Numbered from the stretch's first letter, positions 24,336 through 34,178 are shown. The stretch is 35,480 bases of DNA from an uncultured Anaeroplasma sp. (GCA_945919465.1 CAMEJG010000019.1:1-35480); one strand, 5' to 3'. Numbers and translations are program-made. The notes: a model not told the origin generated them from the sequence alone.

Positions 24336-26774
24336 ATGAGATTAAAGGATTTAAGATTTCATATTTTATTTAGCTTAATATTAATCATTTCATATGCTGC
24401 AATAGCGATATGCTTTTACTTATCTATAAGTAGTGGTAAGGTAGAATCCTCTATGAAGGAATTAGGTCTTGAAAAATCTACTGCATCTGTTGAGCTATTT
24501 AATGAAACAATAAGAAGCTATGATAGAATCTATCAAGCAGATGTAGAGGGAAATAATAGTATTTTCAAGCCATTAGCTACTCAAGCTAGTGAGGAATCAT
24601 TTGCTAATATAAAAGAAGGAGAGCCTAAGGTTATTATCGCACAAGCAAGTAGCTTCGAGTCTGATATTTTAACTGGACTAGAACAAGATAATAATTATTA
24701 TTTATATTTTTATAATCCAAATAGAGCTACTAATAAAATATCTAGAATTTTATTAAATGATTTATTAAATATAGCTTTTGGTGATGAGAAATGGATAGCA
24801 TTAACTCTATATGAAAATACCGATAGAATGATTGATACTAATATTAGTGATAAAACAAGTATTTTATCAAAAAGCTTAACTAGCTTAATTGGTGTTTCTT
24901 CTGTAAATTTAGCAGAAGAGAATGGATATTTTAATGAAATATTAAATATGCCTGGTGATTTAGGTAGAGGTGTATTATCTGGTAATAAAACTATTACCTC
25001 AAATATTTATTTAGCCTTCTTTATTTCCTCTGATGATGCTTTATTAGGAATTTCATGGGTATTAACTCAAGCAATTATTTTTTATTCTAGTGGTATCATT
25101 GTATGTATATTAATGTTAGTAATATTAGTATTGGGCTGTAAAAAGGCTTCAGCATTATTACGTGTTGATAGAAGATCAACAGAAAAAACTAAAGCAATGG
25201 TCATTAGAATTGATCCTAATGGTAAGGTAATATTTACTAATAGAACCTTTAAGCAAATGTATGGATTAACTACTAAGCTTAATAATGTTGATGAATTTAT
25301 TGATGTTTTAACAGAAGAGCCTATATTAGCTACTGTAAAAAAGAATCAAGCATTTGAATGTTCATTAATTACTGATGATGGTATTGTTCATTATCTTCAT
25401 TTATCCCCTTTATATATTTCTAATTCATATTATTTAATGGGTACAGAAATAACAGTAGATTATGAAAGAAGAAAGCATCTAGAGGAAATGAGTGGTAAGA
25501 ATGAAAACACTCGTTGTGATAATGCATTTACATTAGCAAACCAATTTAAAACAATTGTTACAAATAGTGATTCTACAGATTTAGCATTTATTCAATATAC
25601 TATTACAAGATATGAAGATATTATAAAGGTATTTGGTAGAAAAAATTTTGCGGTAGTACAAAATGAATTCTTAACTAAGCTTAGAGAAAATTTTGAGGAT
25701 TTAGCAATTTTTCAATTAAATGATAATCAATTTATTGTTATTTTCCCTAACCTTAATATTGAAGATTCAGTAGAAATAGTTAAAAAGACTGTTGATGATT
25801 TTAAACGTCCTATTCATGTTGAAAAGCATAATGTTTACTTAACTGTAAAAAGTGTTATTTATAATTTAAAAAGAGAAGATTTTGCAGATATTACTCTTGA
25901 TAAGATAATGGATAAGCTAGAGCTTGCCTATAAGAATATTGTTGATTATAATGGTAAGGATTATATATTATATGATCCAGCTATGGATGGTATTTTGCTT
26001 ACTAAAGAGGAAATGGAAAAGGATCTTGAACATGGCTTAATAAATAATGAATTTAAAATGTTCTTACAGCCTCAATTTGATATTATAAATAATAGGGTTG
26101 ATGGTTTTGAAGCTTTAATCCGTTGGATGAATCCTAAATACAATAGACAATCTCCTCAGGTATTCATTGAACTCGCTGAGGAAAGAGGTCATATGCTTGA
26201 TATTGGTAGATTTGTTATCTCAGAATCCTTTAAGCTAGCTAAGAAGCTAGAACCATATAACATTCATATTTCTGTTAATGTTTCACCTATTCAGCTATTA
26301 CAAGCTGGATTCGTTCAAAATATCATTGATGAATTTAATTTATTAAAATTGAAAAAAGGTTCTATTGCGATAGAAATAACAGAAACTTTCTTAATGGATA
26401 ATTTCCATTTAATGAATGAAAAGCTTCATTTATTACGTGATTTAGGCTTTAGAATTCATCTTGATGATTTCTGTACAGGCTATTCTTCATTATTATATCT
26501 TAAGGATTTACCTGTTGATACACTAAAGATTGATAAGGAATTTACTAAGAATATTGTTAATGATAAGGTTTCTGAAAATATCGTAAAAACAATTTGTAAT
26601 CTAGCTAATTCATTAGATCTTGATATTGTTTGTGAGGGTGTAGAATCAGAAGAACAATCAAATATGGTAAAGAAATATGGTTGTAGAGTTATTCAAGGTT
26701 ATCTAATTGGTAAGGCAATGCCTTATGAAGAAGCTTTAGCATTATTAGAACAATATAATCAAAATAGTAAATAG
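24336..26774 (+). CDS. Membrane c-di-GMP phosphodiesterase (PAS-like, degenerate GGDEF, EAL)
   Basis: The product has 812 residues. A membrane helix (~9-30), an extracytoplasmic sensor region to ~240 and a second helix (~242-268) are followed by a PAS-like domain (~285-375, VIRIDPNGKVIFTNRTFKQM), a GGDEF-like fold (~405-560) with LNDNQF in place of GGDEF and no metal-binding Asp pair, and a C-terminal EAL domain. The EAL domain keeps the catalytic set: E592-A-L in GFEALIRW, NVSPIQL, EITETFLM, D710-D711 in LDDFCTGYSS, LKIDKEF and CEGVES. It should hydrolyse c-di-GMP. AGAGGAGA precedes the ATG. The EAL gene at 26786 follows after 11 bases. Confidence 0.88.
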   Translation: MRLKDLRFHILFSLILIISYAAIAICFYLSISSGKVESSMKELGLEKSTASVELFNETIRSYDRIYQADVEGNNSIFKPLATQASEESFANIKEGEPKVIIAQASSFESDILTGLEQDNNYYLYFYNPNRATNKISRILLNDLLNIAFGDEKWIALTLYENTDRMIDTNISDKTSILSKSLTSLIGVSSVNLAEENGYFNEILNMPGDLGRGVLSGNKTITSNIYLAFFISSDDALLGISWVLTQAIIFYSSGIIVCILMLVILVLGCKKASALLRVDRRSTEKTKAMVIRIDPNGKVIFTNRTFKQMYGLTTKLNNVDEFIDVLTEEPILATVKKNQAFECSLITDDGIVHYLHLSPLYISNSYYLMGTEITVDYERRKHLEEMSGKNENTRCDNAFTLANQFKTIVTNSDSTDLAFIQYTITRYEDIIKVFGRKNFAVVQNEFLTKLRENFEDLAIFQLNDNQFIVIFPNLNIEDSVEIVKKTVDDFKRPIHVEKHNVYLTVKSVIYNLKREDFADITLDKIMDKLELAYKNIVDYNGKDYILYDPAMDGILLTKEEMEKDLEHGLINNEFKMFLQPQFDIINNRVDGFEALIRWMNPKYNRQSPQVFIELAEERGHMLDIGRFVISESFKLAKKLEPYNIHISVNVSPIQLLQAGFVQNIIDEFNLLKLKKGSIAIEITETFLMDNFHLMNEKLHLLRDLGFRIHLDDFCTGYSSLLYLKDLPVDTLKIDKEFTKNIVNDKVSENIVKTICNLANSLDLDIVCEGVESEEQSNMVKKYGCRVIQGYLIGKAMPYEEALALLEQYNQNSK

Positions 26775-26785
26775 GAGGCTATAAT

Positions 26786-28345
26786 ATGTTTTTAGAAAAT
26801 ATAAATGATGGCTTAGCTATAGTTATAATGCTAATAGCTGTATTAGTAACTATAGGTTTAGGTGTATTAATGTTTTTCTTAATTAAGAGAAATGTAATGA
26901 AGGAAAAAGAAGAACATGATGTTATTGTTGAAAATGCTATTACTCAAAGAGCAATGGTTGATTCAATAAAACAATTTATTAAAAAGGTAGATCGTTTTGG
27001 AGCAATGACTCTATACTATATTGATATTGATGGCTTTGGTGATTTAAATGAAGTATTTGGTACTGAGGCTTGTGATCAAATATTAAAAGAAATTGCTGCA
27101 AGAATTTTACGTGTTCTACCATATAAGGCTTCCTTATGTAGATATAAAAATGATGAATTCTTAGTATTCATTAAGGATGAAGATAATAAAGGAAGAATTG
27201 AAAAAATAGCTTCTCAAATTAATGAAATAATTAATTCTCCTTATCAGGTTTTAGTTGGTGAATCATTAAATTTAACTGCATCAATTGGTATGGTTACTTA
27301 CCCTCAAGCAGGTGCTACTTTTGATGAACTATATTCTAATTTGGAATTGACTACTTACGTTTCAAAAAGAGATGGTGGTAATAAATTTACTAACTTCTAT
27401 GCCTCAATTAAGGAAGAAGAAACAGACAATATGGTTTATTTCCAAGAAATCAAGAATGCTATTCTTAATAAGGAATTCGTATTATATTTCCAACCTATCG
27501 TTAATTTGAAGGATAAAACTATGGAGGGTGCCGAAGCCCTAATGCGTTGGAATCATCCTACAAAAGGTGTACAAGCTCCATCAACCTTCTTGAAGGTTCT
27601 AGAACAATCAGGAGATATTAAGTGGGTAGGTGAATGGGGTATTGAATCAATGATTCGTATGCATAATCAAATGGCTGAAAAATTCCCTACTATTCCAATG
27701 AGATTCTCACTTAACTTATCTACTAAGCAGCTACTAGACCCAACCTTAGCAACTAAATTTATTGATATTATGAATAAGAATAATGCTAAACCAGATCAAT
27801 ATATGCTAGAAATTTCTGACTTTATGATGGTTGAGCGTATTGCAGTTATTAAGACTAATATTTATAAGCTTAGAGACTTCGGATTTAAAATCGCAGTAGA
27901 CGGATTTGAACTTGATGGTCAATCTGTACAAAATATTCAAAGATCTCCTATCGATGTTATTAAGCTTGGTAGAGGATTCCTTAAGGATATTGAAAACAAC
28001 TTTATGAAGGAAAGATTCTTACAAATTCTTGTTAAATACGCAATGGATAATAACCGTCAATTAATTTGTGAGGGTATTGAAACTGCTGAAGTTACTAAGT
28101 ATGTTAAGGAACAAAATGTATTCTATGGACAAGGTTATTATTTTGCAAAGCCTATGAGTCAAGAGGCCTTTGCAGAATATCTTGAAAAGCATCAATATAA
28201 AGTATTACTTGATGATGTATCATCACTTGAGGATAGTGAAGCATTATTTAAGGATCAAGATATGACTCCAGAAGAAGAGCATGAAGAGACTCCAGAGGAG
28301 CTTCTTGAAAGAATTGCTCGTGGTGAGGATATCGGAGAAAGTTAA
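26786..28345 (+). CDS. Membrane protein with degenerate GGDEF and degenerate EAL domains
   Basis: The product has 519 residues. One N-terminal membrane helix (~10-34) is followed by a GGDEF-like domain (~60-210) with RYKNDEF in place of the GGDEF loop, though YIDIDGFGDLN keeps a metal-type Asp. The EAL domain (~225-470) keeps E250-A-L in GAEALMRW, NLSTKQL and CEGIET, but the loop-6 motif DDFGTGYS is VDGFELDGQS: the second metal Asp is Gly373, and EITE is EISD. Catalysis is therefore doubtful; a c-di-GMP-binding or scaffold role is likelier. An acidic tail ends the protein. It is probably co-transcribed with the active EAL gene 11 bases upstream, and AGGAGG precedes its ATG. Confidence 0.85.
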   Translation: MFLENINDGLAIVIMLIAVLVTIGLGVLMFFLIKRNVMKEKEEHDVIVENAITQRAMVDSIKQFIKKVDRFGAMTLYYIDIDGFGDLNEVFGTEACDQILKEIAARILRVLPYKASLCRYKNDEFLVFIKDEDNKGRIEKIASQINEIINSPYQVLVGESLNLTASIGMVTYPQAGATFDELYSNLELTTYVSKRDGGNKFTNFYASIKEEETDNMVYFQEIKNAILNKEFVLYFQPIVNLKDKTMEGAEALMRWNHPTKGVQAPSTFLKVLEQSGDIKWVGEWGIESMIRMHNQMAEKFPTIPMRFSLNLSTKQLLDPTLATKFIDIMNKNNAKPDQYMLEISDFMMVERIAVIKTNIYKLRDFGFKIAVDGFELDGQSVQNIQRSPIDVIKLGRGFLKDIENNFMKERFLQILVKYAMDNNRQLICEGIETAEVTKYVKEQNVFYGQGYYFAKPMSQEAFAEYLEKHQYKVLLDDVSSLEDSEALFKDQDMTPEEEHEETPEELLERIARGEDIGES

Positions 28346-28351
28346 TTATTT

Positions 28352-28386
28352 TAGTACTAGGAGATAATTCTTCTAGTACTATTTTT
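28352..28386 (+). terminator. Rho-independent terminator of the EAL operon
   Basis: A perfect 9-bp stem TAGTACTAG (28352-28360)/CTAGTACTA (28373-28381) is followed by five T's. Confidence 0.85.
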
Positions 28387-28435
28387 ATACCTTAGGAAAT
28401 TGTATTTTGTTTCTAAATTATCCATATATAATGGT

Positions 28436-28464
28436 AAAAATCCTAGAATTTAGGATTTTTTTTT
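28436..28464 (+). terminator. Second Rho-independent terminator
   Basis: A stem AAATCCTA (28438-28445)/TAGGATTT (28451-28458), extendable by two A-T pairs, has a 5-nt loop and a T-run to 28464. It lies 50 bases after the first terminator, so either it is a backup or it ends a short leader RNA. Confidence 0.8.
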
Positions 28465-28520
28465 GACTAGGATGGATAGTTTTAAATTAATTTTGAGTAT
28501 ATATTTTTTTATAAAAATTA

Positions 28521-28549
28521 TTTCTTATTTTTATTTATAGTGATATAAT
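28521..28549 (+). promoter_or_regulatory. Probable promoter of glyA and the rnf operon
   Basis: TTTCTT (28521-28526), a 17-nt spacer and TATAAT (28544-28549) lie 40 bases before the glyA start. The -35 is weak. Confidence 0.5.
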
Positions 28550-28589
28550 TTAAATTAGAAGTAAATTTATTTATTTTGGGAGAGAGAAA

Positions 28590-29828
28590 ATGAATTTAAT
28601 AAATGAAGATGTAGAAATTTTTGATGCGATTAACGAAGAGCTTAATAGAGAGCGTACTCATATTGAGCTTATTGCCTCTGAAAATTTTGTGTCTAAAGCA
28701 GTATTAGATGCTATGGGTAGTATCCTTACTAATAAGTATGCTGAAGGCTATAGCGGTAAAAGATATTATGGTGGCTGTGAATATGTAGATATTGTTGAAA
28801 ATATAGCAATTGAACGTGCTTGTAAGCTATTTAATGTAAAATACGCTAACGTTCAGCCTCATTCAGGCTCTACTGCTAATATGGCAGCCTATAACGCTAT
28901 TTTAAAGCCAGGGGACATTATATTGGGAATGTCACTTGATGCAGGTGGTCATCTAACTCATGGCTATTCAAAGAGCTTTAGTGGAAATTTATATCAAGCT
29001 TATAATTATGGTTTAGATGATAATGGTTATATTGATTATGAAGAAGTAAGAAGAATAGCTAGTGAAATACATCCAAATGTGATTGTAGCAGGAGCTTCTG
29101 CTTATTCTAGAATTATAGATTTCAAAAAATTTAGAGAAATTGCTGATGAGGTAGGGGCTTATTTAATTGTAGATATGGCTCATATTGCGGGACTTGTTGC
29201 GGCAGGATTACATCCTAATCCTTGTGAATATGCAGATATTGTAACCTCAACTACTCATAAGACTTTAAGAGGACCTAGAGGTGGCTTAATTCTTACAAAT
29301 GATAAGGATTTATTTAAGAAGATCAATTCCTCAGTATTTCCAGGAATTCAAGGTGGTCCTTTAATGCATATTATTGCTGCTAAAGCAGTAGCTTTTAAAG
29401 AAGCTTTAGAGCCTTCATTTAAGGATTATGCTTCTCAAATAATTAAAAATTGTAGGGTATTATCAGATGAACTTAAAAAACTAGGCTATAATATTGTTTC
29501 AGGTGGTACTGATAATCATTTAATTTTAGTTGATGTTTATTCTACAAGTGGAGTTACTGGTAAGGAAGCAGAAAATATTTTGCATTCAGTAAATATTACT
29601 TGTAATAAGAATGCCATACCTCATGATACTTTAAAGCCTACTATAACCTCAGGTATAAGATTAGGTACTGCAGCTATAACAACAAGAGGCTTTAAGGAAG
29701 ATGAAATGAAGCTTATTGCAGGATTTATTAATGAGGCTTTAAGAAATAAAGATAATCAAGAAATACTTAATAAAATTAAAAATGCAGTATGTGAATTGAT
29801 GAAAAAGCATCCATATTTAGAGGATTAA
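28590..29828 (+). CDS. glyA: Serine hydroxymethyltransferase
   Basis: This PLP enzyme interconverts serine and glycine with tetrahydrofolate, feeding one-carbon units (412 residues, normal length). [18 protein letters not shown] and [18 protein letters not shown] are family signatures. The catalytic PLP Lys224 lies in [14 protein letters not shown], and [18 protein letters not shown] and [11 protein letters not shown] are also conserved. GGGAGAGAG precedes the ATG. The ANTAR gene starts 26 bases downstream without a terminator between them, so glyA probably shares a transcript with the rnf genes. Confidence 0.97.
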   Translation: MNLINEDVEIFDAINEELNRERTHIELIASENFVSKAVLDAMGSILTNKYAEGYSGKRYYGGCEYVDIVENIAIERACKLFNVKYANVQPHSGSTANMAAYNAILKPGDIILGMSLDAGGHLTHGYSKSFSGNLYQAYNYGLDDNGYIDYEEVRRIASEIHPNVIVAGASAYSRIIDFKKFREIADEVGAYLIVDMAHIAGLVAAGLHPNPCEYADIVTSTTHKTLRGPRGGLILTNDKDLFKKINSSVFPGIQGGPLMHIIAAKAVAFKEALEPSFKDYASQIIKNCRVLSDELKKLGYNIVSGGTDNHLILVDVYSTSGVTGKEAENILHSVNITCNKNAIPHDTLKPTITSGIRLGTAAITTRGFKEDEMKLIAGFINEALRNKDNQEILNKIKNAVCELMKKHPYLED

Positions 29829-29854
29829 ATTAATTGTTACACAATGGGGTGTAT

Positions 29855-30418
29855 ATGAAAAAATTATTTATCTTTTCAATGGATTCTATTTTTAATAGAA
29901 ATTTAGAATTGACTATTAATAAAAATGAATATATGCTAGTATATCCTAATATTAATAATCTAATGCTTTATAGCTATGCTATAAAGAATAACACTAACTA
30001 TATAATTATTCATTCAAGCTTCTTAAATAAAAATTATCAATATATTGATATGTTAATATCTATGAAAAAATATATTGTTATTTATATTTCTAATAATTTG
30101 GAATATGGTTTTTTATATAATGCCCTAAATTCTTCATATTTTCATATGATGAATGATAAATATTTGTCTTCTATTAATGAAATAATTCCTTTAATGGAAA
30201 AAAATACTAAAATATTATGTAGTTTAGAAACTGAGCTTGTTGAGCTAAAAAATAAAATGGAAGAGGAACGCTTAGTTAAAAAGGCTAAGCTATTATTAAT
30301 GAAAAAATATTCATTAACTGAAGATGAAGCATATAAGTTAATTTTAAAGCGTGCAATGGATGATAGAGTATCAAAGATGATTGTTGCAAAAAATATTATA
30401 AAAGAGGTGGAGAAATGA
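29855..30418 (+). CDS. ANTAR-domain RNA-binding regulator
   Basis: The protein has 187 residues from ATG 29855 (GGGGTG at 29846-29851); the in-frame TTG at 29834 would remove the ribosome site. Residues ~1-115 look like a degenerate receiver (alternating strands such as YIIIHSSFL and YIVIYISNN) without the phospho-acceptor acidic pocket. Residues ~125-187 form an ANTAR domain: a coiled coil, then VKKAKLLLMKKYSLTEDEAY and KRAMDDRVSKMIVAKNII, matching the three-helix 'ra.L...y.ltE.eAy..Lrr.Am' signature. ANTAR proteins bind dual-hairpin RNA and block terminators. It overlaps rnfC (ATGA) and is thus tied to the Rnf operon. No obvious dual-hairpin target was found. Confidence 0.8.
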   Translation: MKKLFIFSMDSIFNRNLELTINKNEYMLVYPNINNLMLYSYAIKNNTNYIIIHSSFLNKNYQYIDMLISMKKYIVIYISNNLEYGFLYNALNSSYFHMMNDKYLSSINEIIPLMEKNTKILCSLETELVELKNKMEEERLVKKAKLLLMKKYSLTEDEAYKLILKRAMDDRVSKMIVAKNIIKEVEK

Positions 30419-31713
30419 TTGCGAAAACAAGAGAAATTGAGAATACTAGAAGATTAACGAATAGTTTGCCAACCATTCGTTATGTAGACCCCGATTATAC
30501 CTATTATGCAGTAACTAATGCTCGTTGTAATTCGGGTGAGGTTTTTGTAAAGCCTGGTGATTATGTTAAGGTAGCACAACAAATAGGATTAAGAAAGGGG
30601 CCATTTTTTGAACAGCCTATTCATTCAAGTGTTAGTGGTACAGTAGAAGGAATAGTAAAGAAATTTCATAGAAATGGACGTCTAGTAGAGTTTATTAAAG
30701 TAAAAAATGATAAAGAATATATCTTTGTAGAAACTGCAAAAGAACGTACTCCAGAGGAAATTAGTAAGCTTACTAGAGAGGATTTTGTTCAAATTACAAA
30801 GGATATGGCATTAGTAGGCTTAGGAGGAAGTTCTTTCCCTACTTATATTAAATTCCAAACAACAGATCCAATTGATACAATTGTTATTAATGCAGTAGAA
30901 TGTGAACCATATATTTCTGCTGACCATAGATTAATTATGGAATATCCCTTCCGTATTTATAAGGGTATTGAATATGCAATACAGGCTTTTAATGCAAAGC
31001 GTGCTGTAATTTGTATTAAGAGTAAATATCACGATTTATATGATTGCTTAACATCAGCTAAATTGAGATTTCCGGATTTAAATGTTGAAGTTAAAAAAGT
31101 TGGTAATTACTATCCACAAGGATGGGAAATTGAATGTATAAAATCTGGTATTGGTATTGAAGTGCCAGCCGGAGTACTACCTGCAAAGCTAGGAGTTATG
31201 GTGTTTAATGTTTCTACAATTGTAGGTTTATATAAAGCTATTAGATATAATATCCCGGTATTAAAGCGTAATTTTACAATTACAGGAGATGGAATAATGT
31301 ACCCATCTAATTATCGTGTTCGTATTGGTACTTCACTTCAAGAGCTAATTGAAAAAAGTGGTGGCTATAAGGGTGATGAAAATAAGGTTCTAATTATGGG
31401 TGGACCTATGATGGGTGCTAATCTTGTAAGAGATGATGCTGTTATTACTAAAACCTGTACCTCATGTATTATTCTAAATGAGCATAAGGAAGTAGAAGAG
31501 CCTTGTGTTAGATGCGGCTCTTGTGTATATTCTTGTCCTGCAGGATTACAGCCAGTTAGTATTATGCAGGCTGTAAAGAATAATGATAAGGATGCATTAA
31601 AGAATAAGCTTAATATTAGAGCTTGTATTTTATGTGGTATGTGTTCTTATACTTGTACATCAAAGATTCACTTAACTGATTATTGCCGTAAGGCAAAGAA
31701 AATGGCATTATAG
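30415..31713 (+). CDS. rnfC: Rnf complex subunit C
   Basis: RnfC is the peripheral subunit of the Rnf ferredoxin:NAD+ oxidoreductase, binding NADH and FMN (432 residues). The N-terminal domain shows FFEQPIHSSVSGTVEGI, then the nucleotide site VGLGGSSFPTYIKF and INAVECEPYISADHRLIMEY. The C-terminus carries two [4Fe-4S] motifs: CVRCGSCVYSCPAG and CILCGMCSYTCTSK with a remote Cys in DYCRKA. The ribosome site GAGGTGGAG is within the ANTAR gene. It opens the rnfCDGEAB order typical of Bacillota. Confidence 0.96.
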   Translation: MIAKTREIENTRRLTNSLPTIRYVDPDYTYYAVTNARCNSGEVFVKPGDYVKVAQQIGLRKGPFFEQPIHSSVSGTVEGIVKKFHRNGRLVEFIKVKNDKEYIFVETAKERTPEEISKLTREDFVQITKDMALVGLGGSSFPTYIKFQTTDPIDTIVINAVECEPYISADHRLIMEYPFRIYKGIEYAIQAFNAKRAVICIKSKYHDLYDCLTSAKLRFPDLNVEVKKVGNYYPQGWEIECIKSGIGIEVPAGVLPAKLGVMVFNVSTIVGLYKAIRYNIPVLKRNFTITGDGIMYPSNYRVRIGTSLQELIEKSGGYKGDENKVLIMGGPMMGANLVRDDAVITKTCTSCIILNEHKEVEEPCVRCGSCVYSCPAGLQPVSIMQAVKNNDKDALKNKLNIRACILCGMCSYTCTSKIHLTDYCRKAKKMAL

Positions 31714-31723
31714 GGAGGATATT

Positions 31724-32818
31724 ATGAAATTAGTTCCACAATCTTCTCCATACATTCGTAAGAACGTCTCTGTAAAGAGAATGATGCTAGATGTTATTAT
31801 TGCATTAATGCCTGTAACATTATTTGCGATGATTCAAAACGGATGGTCTGGAATTTATGTTTTTTTAATTTCAATATTTACTATGGTTTTTATTGAATTA
31901 TTATGTCACATGATGATTCATTGGCCAGAGGGAATGAAAATAAAGGAGTTATTTAGTAAGGAAGGTTTTTTAAGAGTAAAGTCTAATTTTACAATTAATA
32001 ATATTACCGCTCCAGTAATTTCTGCATTAATTTATTCATTAATTATGCCTGCAGGAGTTAGTCCTTATGTAGCCTTAATTGGTGCAGTGTTTGGTATTTT
32101 AGTAGCTAAAATGATTTTTGGAGGTTTAGGTAGTAATATATTTAATCCTGCCGCTTGTGGTCGTATGTTTGTTGGAGTATGTTTTGGAAGTGCTTTATCT
32201 GATGCATATAAGACGCAGCCAACCTATATTGAATCAGTAGGGGCTACTCCACTTGGTTTAGTAAAAGGAGATTTATCAAATATTGGTGGTTATAACTTAC
32301 TTGATTGCTTCTTAGGTAATGTACCTGGCTCTATGGGTGAGGTATCTATTATATTAATTTTAATTGGTGCTATTTATTTATTTATGAGACATTCAGCTGA
32401 TTTAAGAAGTGCATTAAGCTATTTCTTAAGCTTTGCGGTGATTTCTTTTGTTGCAGTATTTGCATTTTATTTTAAGAAATCTAATGCTACAGATATTTTC
32501 TCTATGTGGTTATATCAATTATTAACTGGTGGTGTATTATTTGCGGCAGTATTTATGATTACTGACCCTGTAACCTCACCAACAACTAAATTCGGTAGAG
32601 TAGTATTTGGCACTATGGCTGGTTCAATTACTGCATTAATTCGTTTCTTAGGTGCTTATCCTGAGGGTGCAGCATTTTCAATTTTAATTGTGAATATGTT
32701 TGCCCCTTGTATTGATTATTTTATGCGTGGTAAGCCTAATACCTATACTTGGAAGCAAGTACTTGGACTTGGTATTTGTCTTGTTGTAGTATGTGGTATT
32801 GTTGCCTTAGCTATATAG
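31724..32818 (+). CDS. rnfD: Rnf complex subunit D
   Basis: This is a membrane subunit with about ten helices (364 residues) belonging to the NqrB/RnfD family. The flavin attachment site SVGATPLG is present, with Thr175 expected to carry covalent FMN through ApbE. SSPYIRKNVSVKRMM is the typical N-terminus, and AGSITALIRFLGAYPEGAAF, FNPAACGRMF and TDPVTSPTTKFGR are conserved loops. GGGAGGAT precedes the ATG. It lies between rnfC and rnfG, and its stop overlaps the rnfG ribosome site. Confidence 0.96.
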   Translation: MKLVPQSSPYIRKNVSVKRMMLDVIIALMPVTLFAMIQNGWSGIYVFLISIFTMVFIELLCHMMIHWPEGMKIKELFSKEGFLRVKSNFTINNITAPVISALIYSLIMPAGVSPYVALIGAVFGILVAKMIFGGLGSNIFNPAACGRMFVGVCFGSALSDAYKTQPTYIESVGATPLGLVKGDLSNIGGYNLLDCFLGNVPGSMGEVSIILILIGAIYLFMRHSADLRSALSYFLSFAVISFVAVFAFYFKKSNATDIFSMWLYQLLTGGVLFAAVFMITDPVTSPTTKFGRVVFGTMAGSITALIRFLGAYPEGAAFSILIVNMFAPCIDYFMRGKPNTYTWKQVLGLGICLVVVCGIVALAI

Positions 32819-32829
32819 GAGGTGCCAAG

Positions 32830-33405
32830 ATGAAAAATTTAAAGATTGTTTTAGTGTTATTTGTAATTTGTTTAATTTGTGCAGCTGGTATTTCTGGTAT
32901 GTATATGCTAACAAATCCTATTATTGAGGCTAATAACAATAAAAAAGAATTAGAAACAGTTCAATCCATTTTTGATTCTTACGATCAATCAAAATCAGAA
33001 ACTATTACTGAGGGCTTTAGTAGTAGCTATATTTCTAAAAAGATAATTGCAAGAGATCATAATAATAATGATTTAGGTACTATATATACTGTAGCTGGAA
33101 AAAATGATTATGGTAATATTTCATTAATGGTAGCTATTAAGGGAGAGTCTATTTATAGAATTGAATTTTTAGAAAATGGTCAATCCTTTGGTGCAAATGT
33201 CAATTCTTTCTTAAAAACAAATTTTCCATCTAGTAAGGAAAATGTGATTGAAGGTGGATTTGTAGCAGAATCAGAAACCTTTGAGGGTGAATTGAATTTT
33301 TCTAATATTGACAGTATTGATGTTTCATGTGGTGCAACTTATGGCGCTAAGCTCATTATGGAGCTTGTTAATGCTGCAGTAGAAGATAGTAAGGGGGTAA
33401 ACTAA
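32830..33405 (+). CDS. rnfG: Rnf complex subunit G
   Basis: This FMN-bearing subunit faces the outside of the membrane (191 residues from ATG 32830). An open frame extends upstream to 32749 inside rnfD, but AGGAGGTG at 32817-32824 fixes the start at 32830. One N-terminal membrane helix (IVLVLFVICLICAAGISGMY) is followed by an FMN_bind domain. The C-terminal VSCGATYGAKL carries Thr170, the expected covalent FMN site of the S/T-G-A-T motif. Confidence 0.95.
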   Translation: MKNLKIVLVLFVICLICAAGISGMYMLTNPIIEANNNKKELETVQSIFDSYDQSKSETITEGFSSSYISKKIIARDHNNNDLGTIYTVAGKNDYGNISLMVAIKGESIYRIEFLENGQSFGANVNSFLKTNFPSSKENVIEGGFVAESETFEGELNFSNIDSIDVSCGATYGAKLIMELVNAAVEDSKGVN

Positions 33406-33406
33406 T

Positions 33407-34177
33407 ATGGCTGATGTGAAAAAGAAAGTTTCTGCAAAAGCAATATTACTTGCAGGCTTAATTAGTGAAAATCCAGTATTTGTGTCCCTATTAGGTATGT
33501 GTCCTACTTTAGCTACTACTAAATCAGTAGAATCTGCATTAGGTATGGGTTTATTAGTTATTTTAACTTTAATTGGTTCAAATGTTTTAATTTCTTTATT
33601 AAGAAAATTTATTCCTGCTGAGGTTAAAATTCCTTGTTATATTGTAATTATCGCAACCTTCGTAACAATAATTAAAATGCTATGTCAAGCATTTATTCCT
33701 GATTTGTATAGTTCACTAGGTGTATTCATTTCATTAATTGTTGTTAACTGTATTATTTTAGGTAGAGCAGAAGCATTTGCATCTAAAAATGGTCCTTTTG
33801 CTTCTTTTATGGACGCAATAGGAAGTGGCTTAGGCTTTACAATGGCAATTTGTATTATTGCCTTCTTTAGAGAAATAATTGGTACTGGTGCTATTTCATT
33901 TGGAGTTTATTTTCCAATTGGAGTTGAATTAAAATTCCATATTTTCCCAGAACAATACGCAATTAGTTTATTTACTCTTCCTGCTGGTGGTTTCTTAACT
34001 TTAGGCTTAGTTTTAGCATTTATGGCATGGAGAAAGAATAAAAGTGAAGCAAAAAAGCAAGCATTAGAAAAGGCTCGTATTGAGGAATTAAAGAAAAAGA
34101 AAGCTTTAGAGCTTGAAAAGAAAAAACAAGAGGAAGCCTTAGCTAAAGCTAATACTACAGTAAAGGAGGCAGCATAA
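33407..34177 (+). CDS. rnfE: Rnf complex subunit E
   Basis: This is a membrane subunit with about six helices (256 residues), paired with RnfA around an intramembrane iron-sulfur centre. NPVFVSLLGMCPTLATT carries Cys32, and VVNCIILGRAEAFA carries Cys115; these are the two ligands provided by RnfE. The first ~210 residues are standard. A charged Lys/Glu-rich coiled tail of about 45 residues (RKNKSEAKKQALEKARIEE onward) is longer than in most RnfE proteins. The rnfA gene starts 1 base after its stop. Confidence 0.95.
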   Translation: MADVKKKVSAKAILLAGLISENPVFVSLLGMCPTLATTKSVESALGMGLLVILTLIGSNVLISLLRKFIPAEVKIPCYIVIIATFVTIIKMLCQAFIPDLYSSLGVFISLIVVNCIILGRAEAFASKNGPFASFMDAIGSGLGFTMAICIIAFFREIIGTGAISFGVYFPIGVELKFHIFPEQYAISLFTLPAGGFLTLGLVLAFMAWRKNKSEAKKQALEKARIEELKKKKALELEKKKQEEALAKANTTVKEAA

Positions 34178-34178
34178 T

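Noticed and set aside
32749-32829. Extended N-terminus for RnfG starting inside rnfD
   Set aside because: The AGGAGGTG site at 32817-32824 lies just before ATG 32830, which gives the standard membrane-helix start; the extension is the shadow of rnfD.
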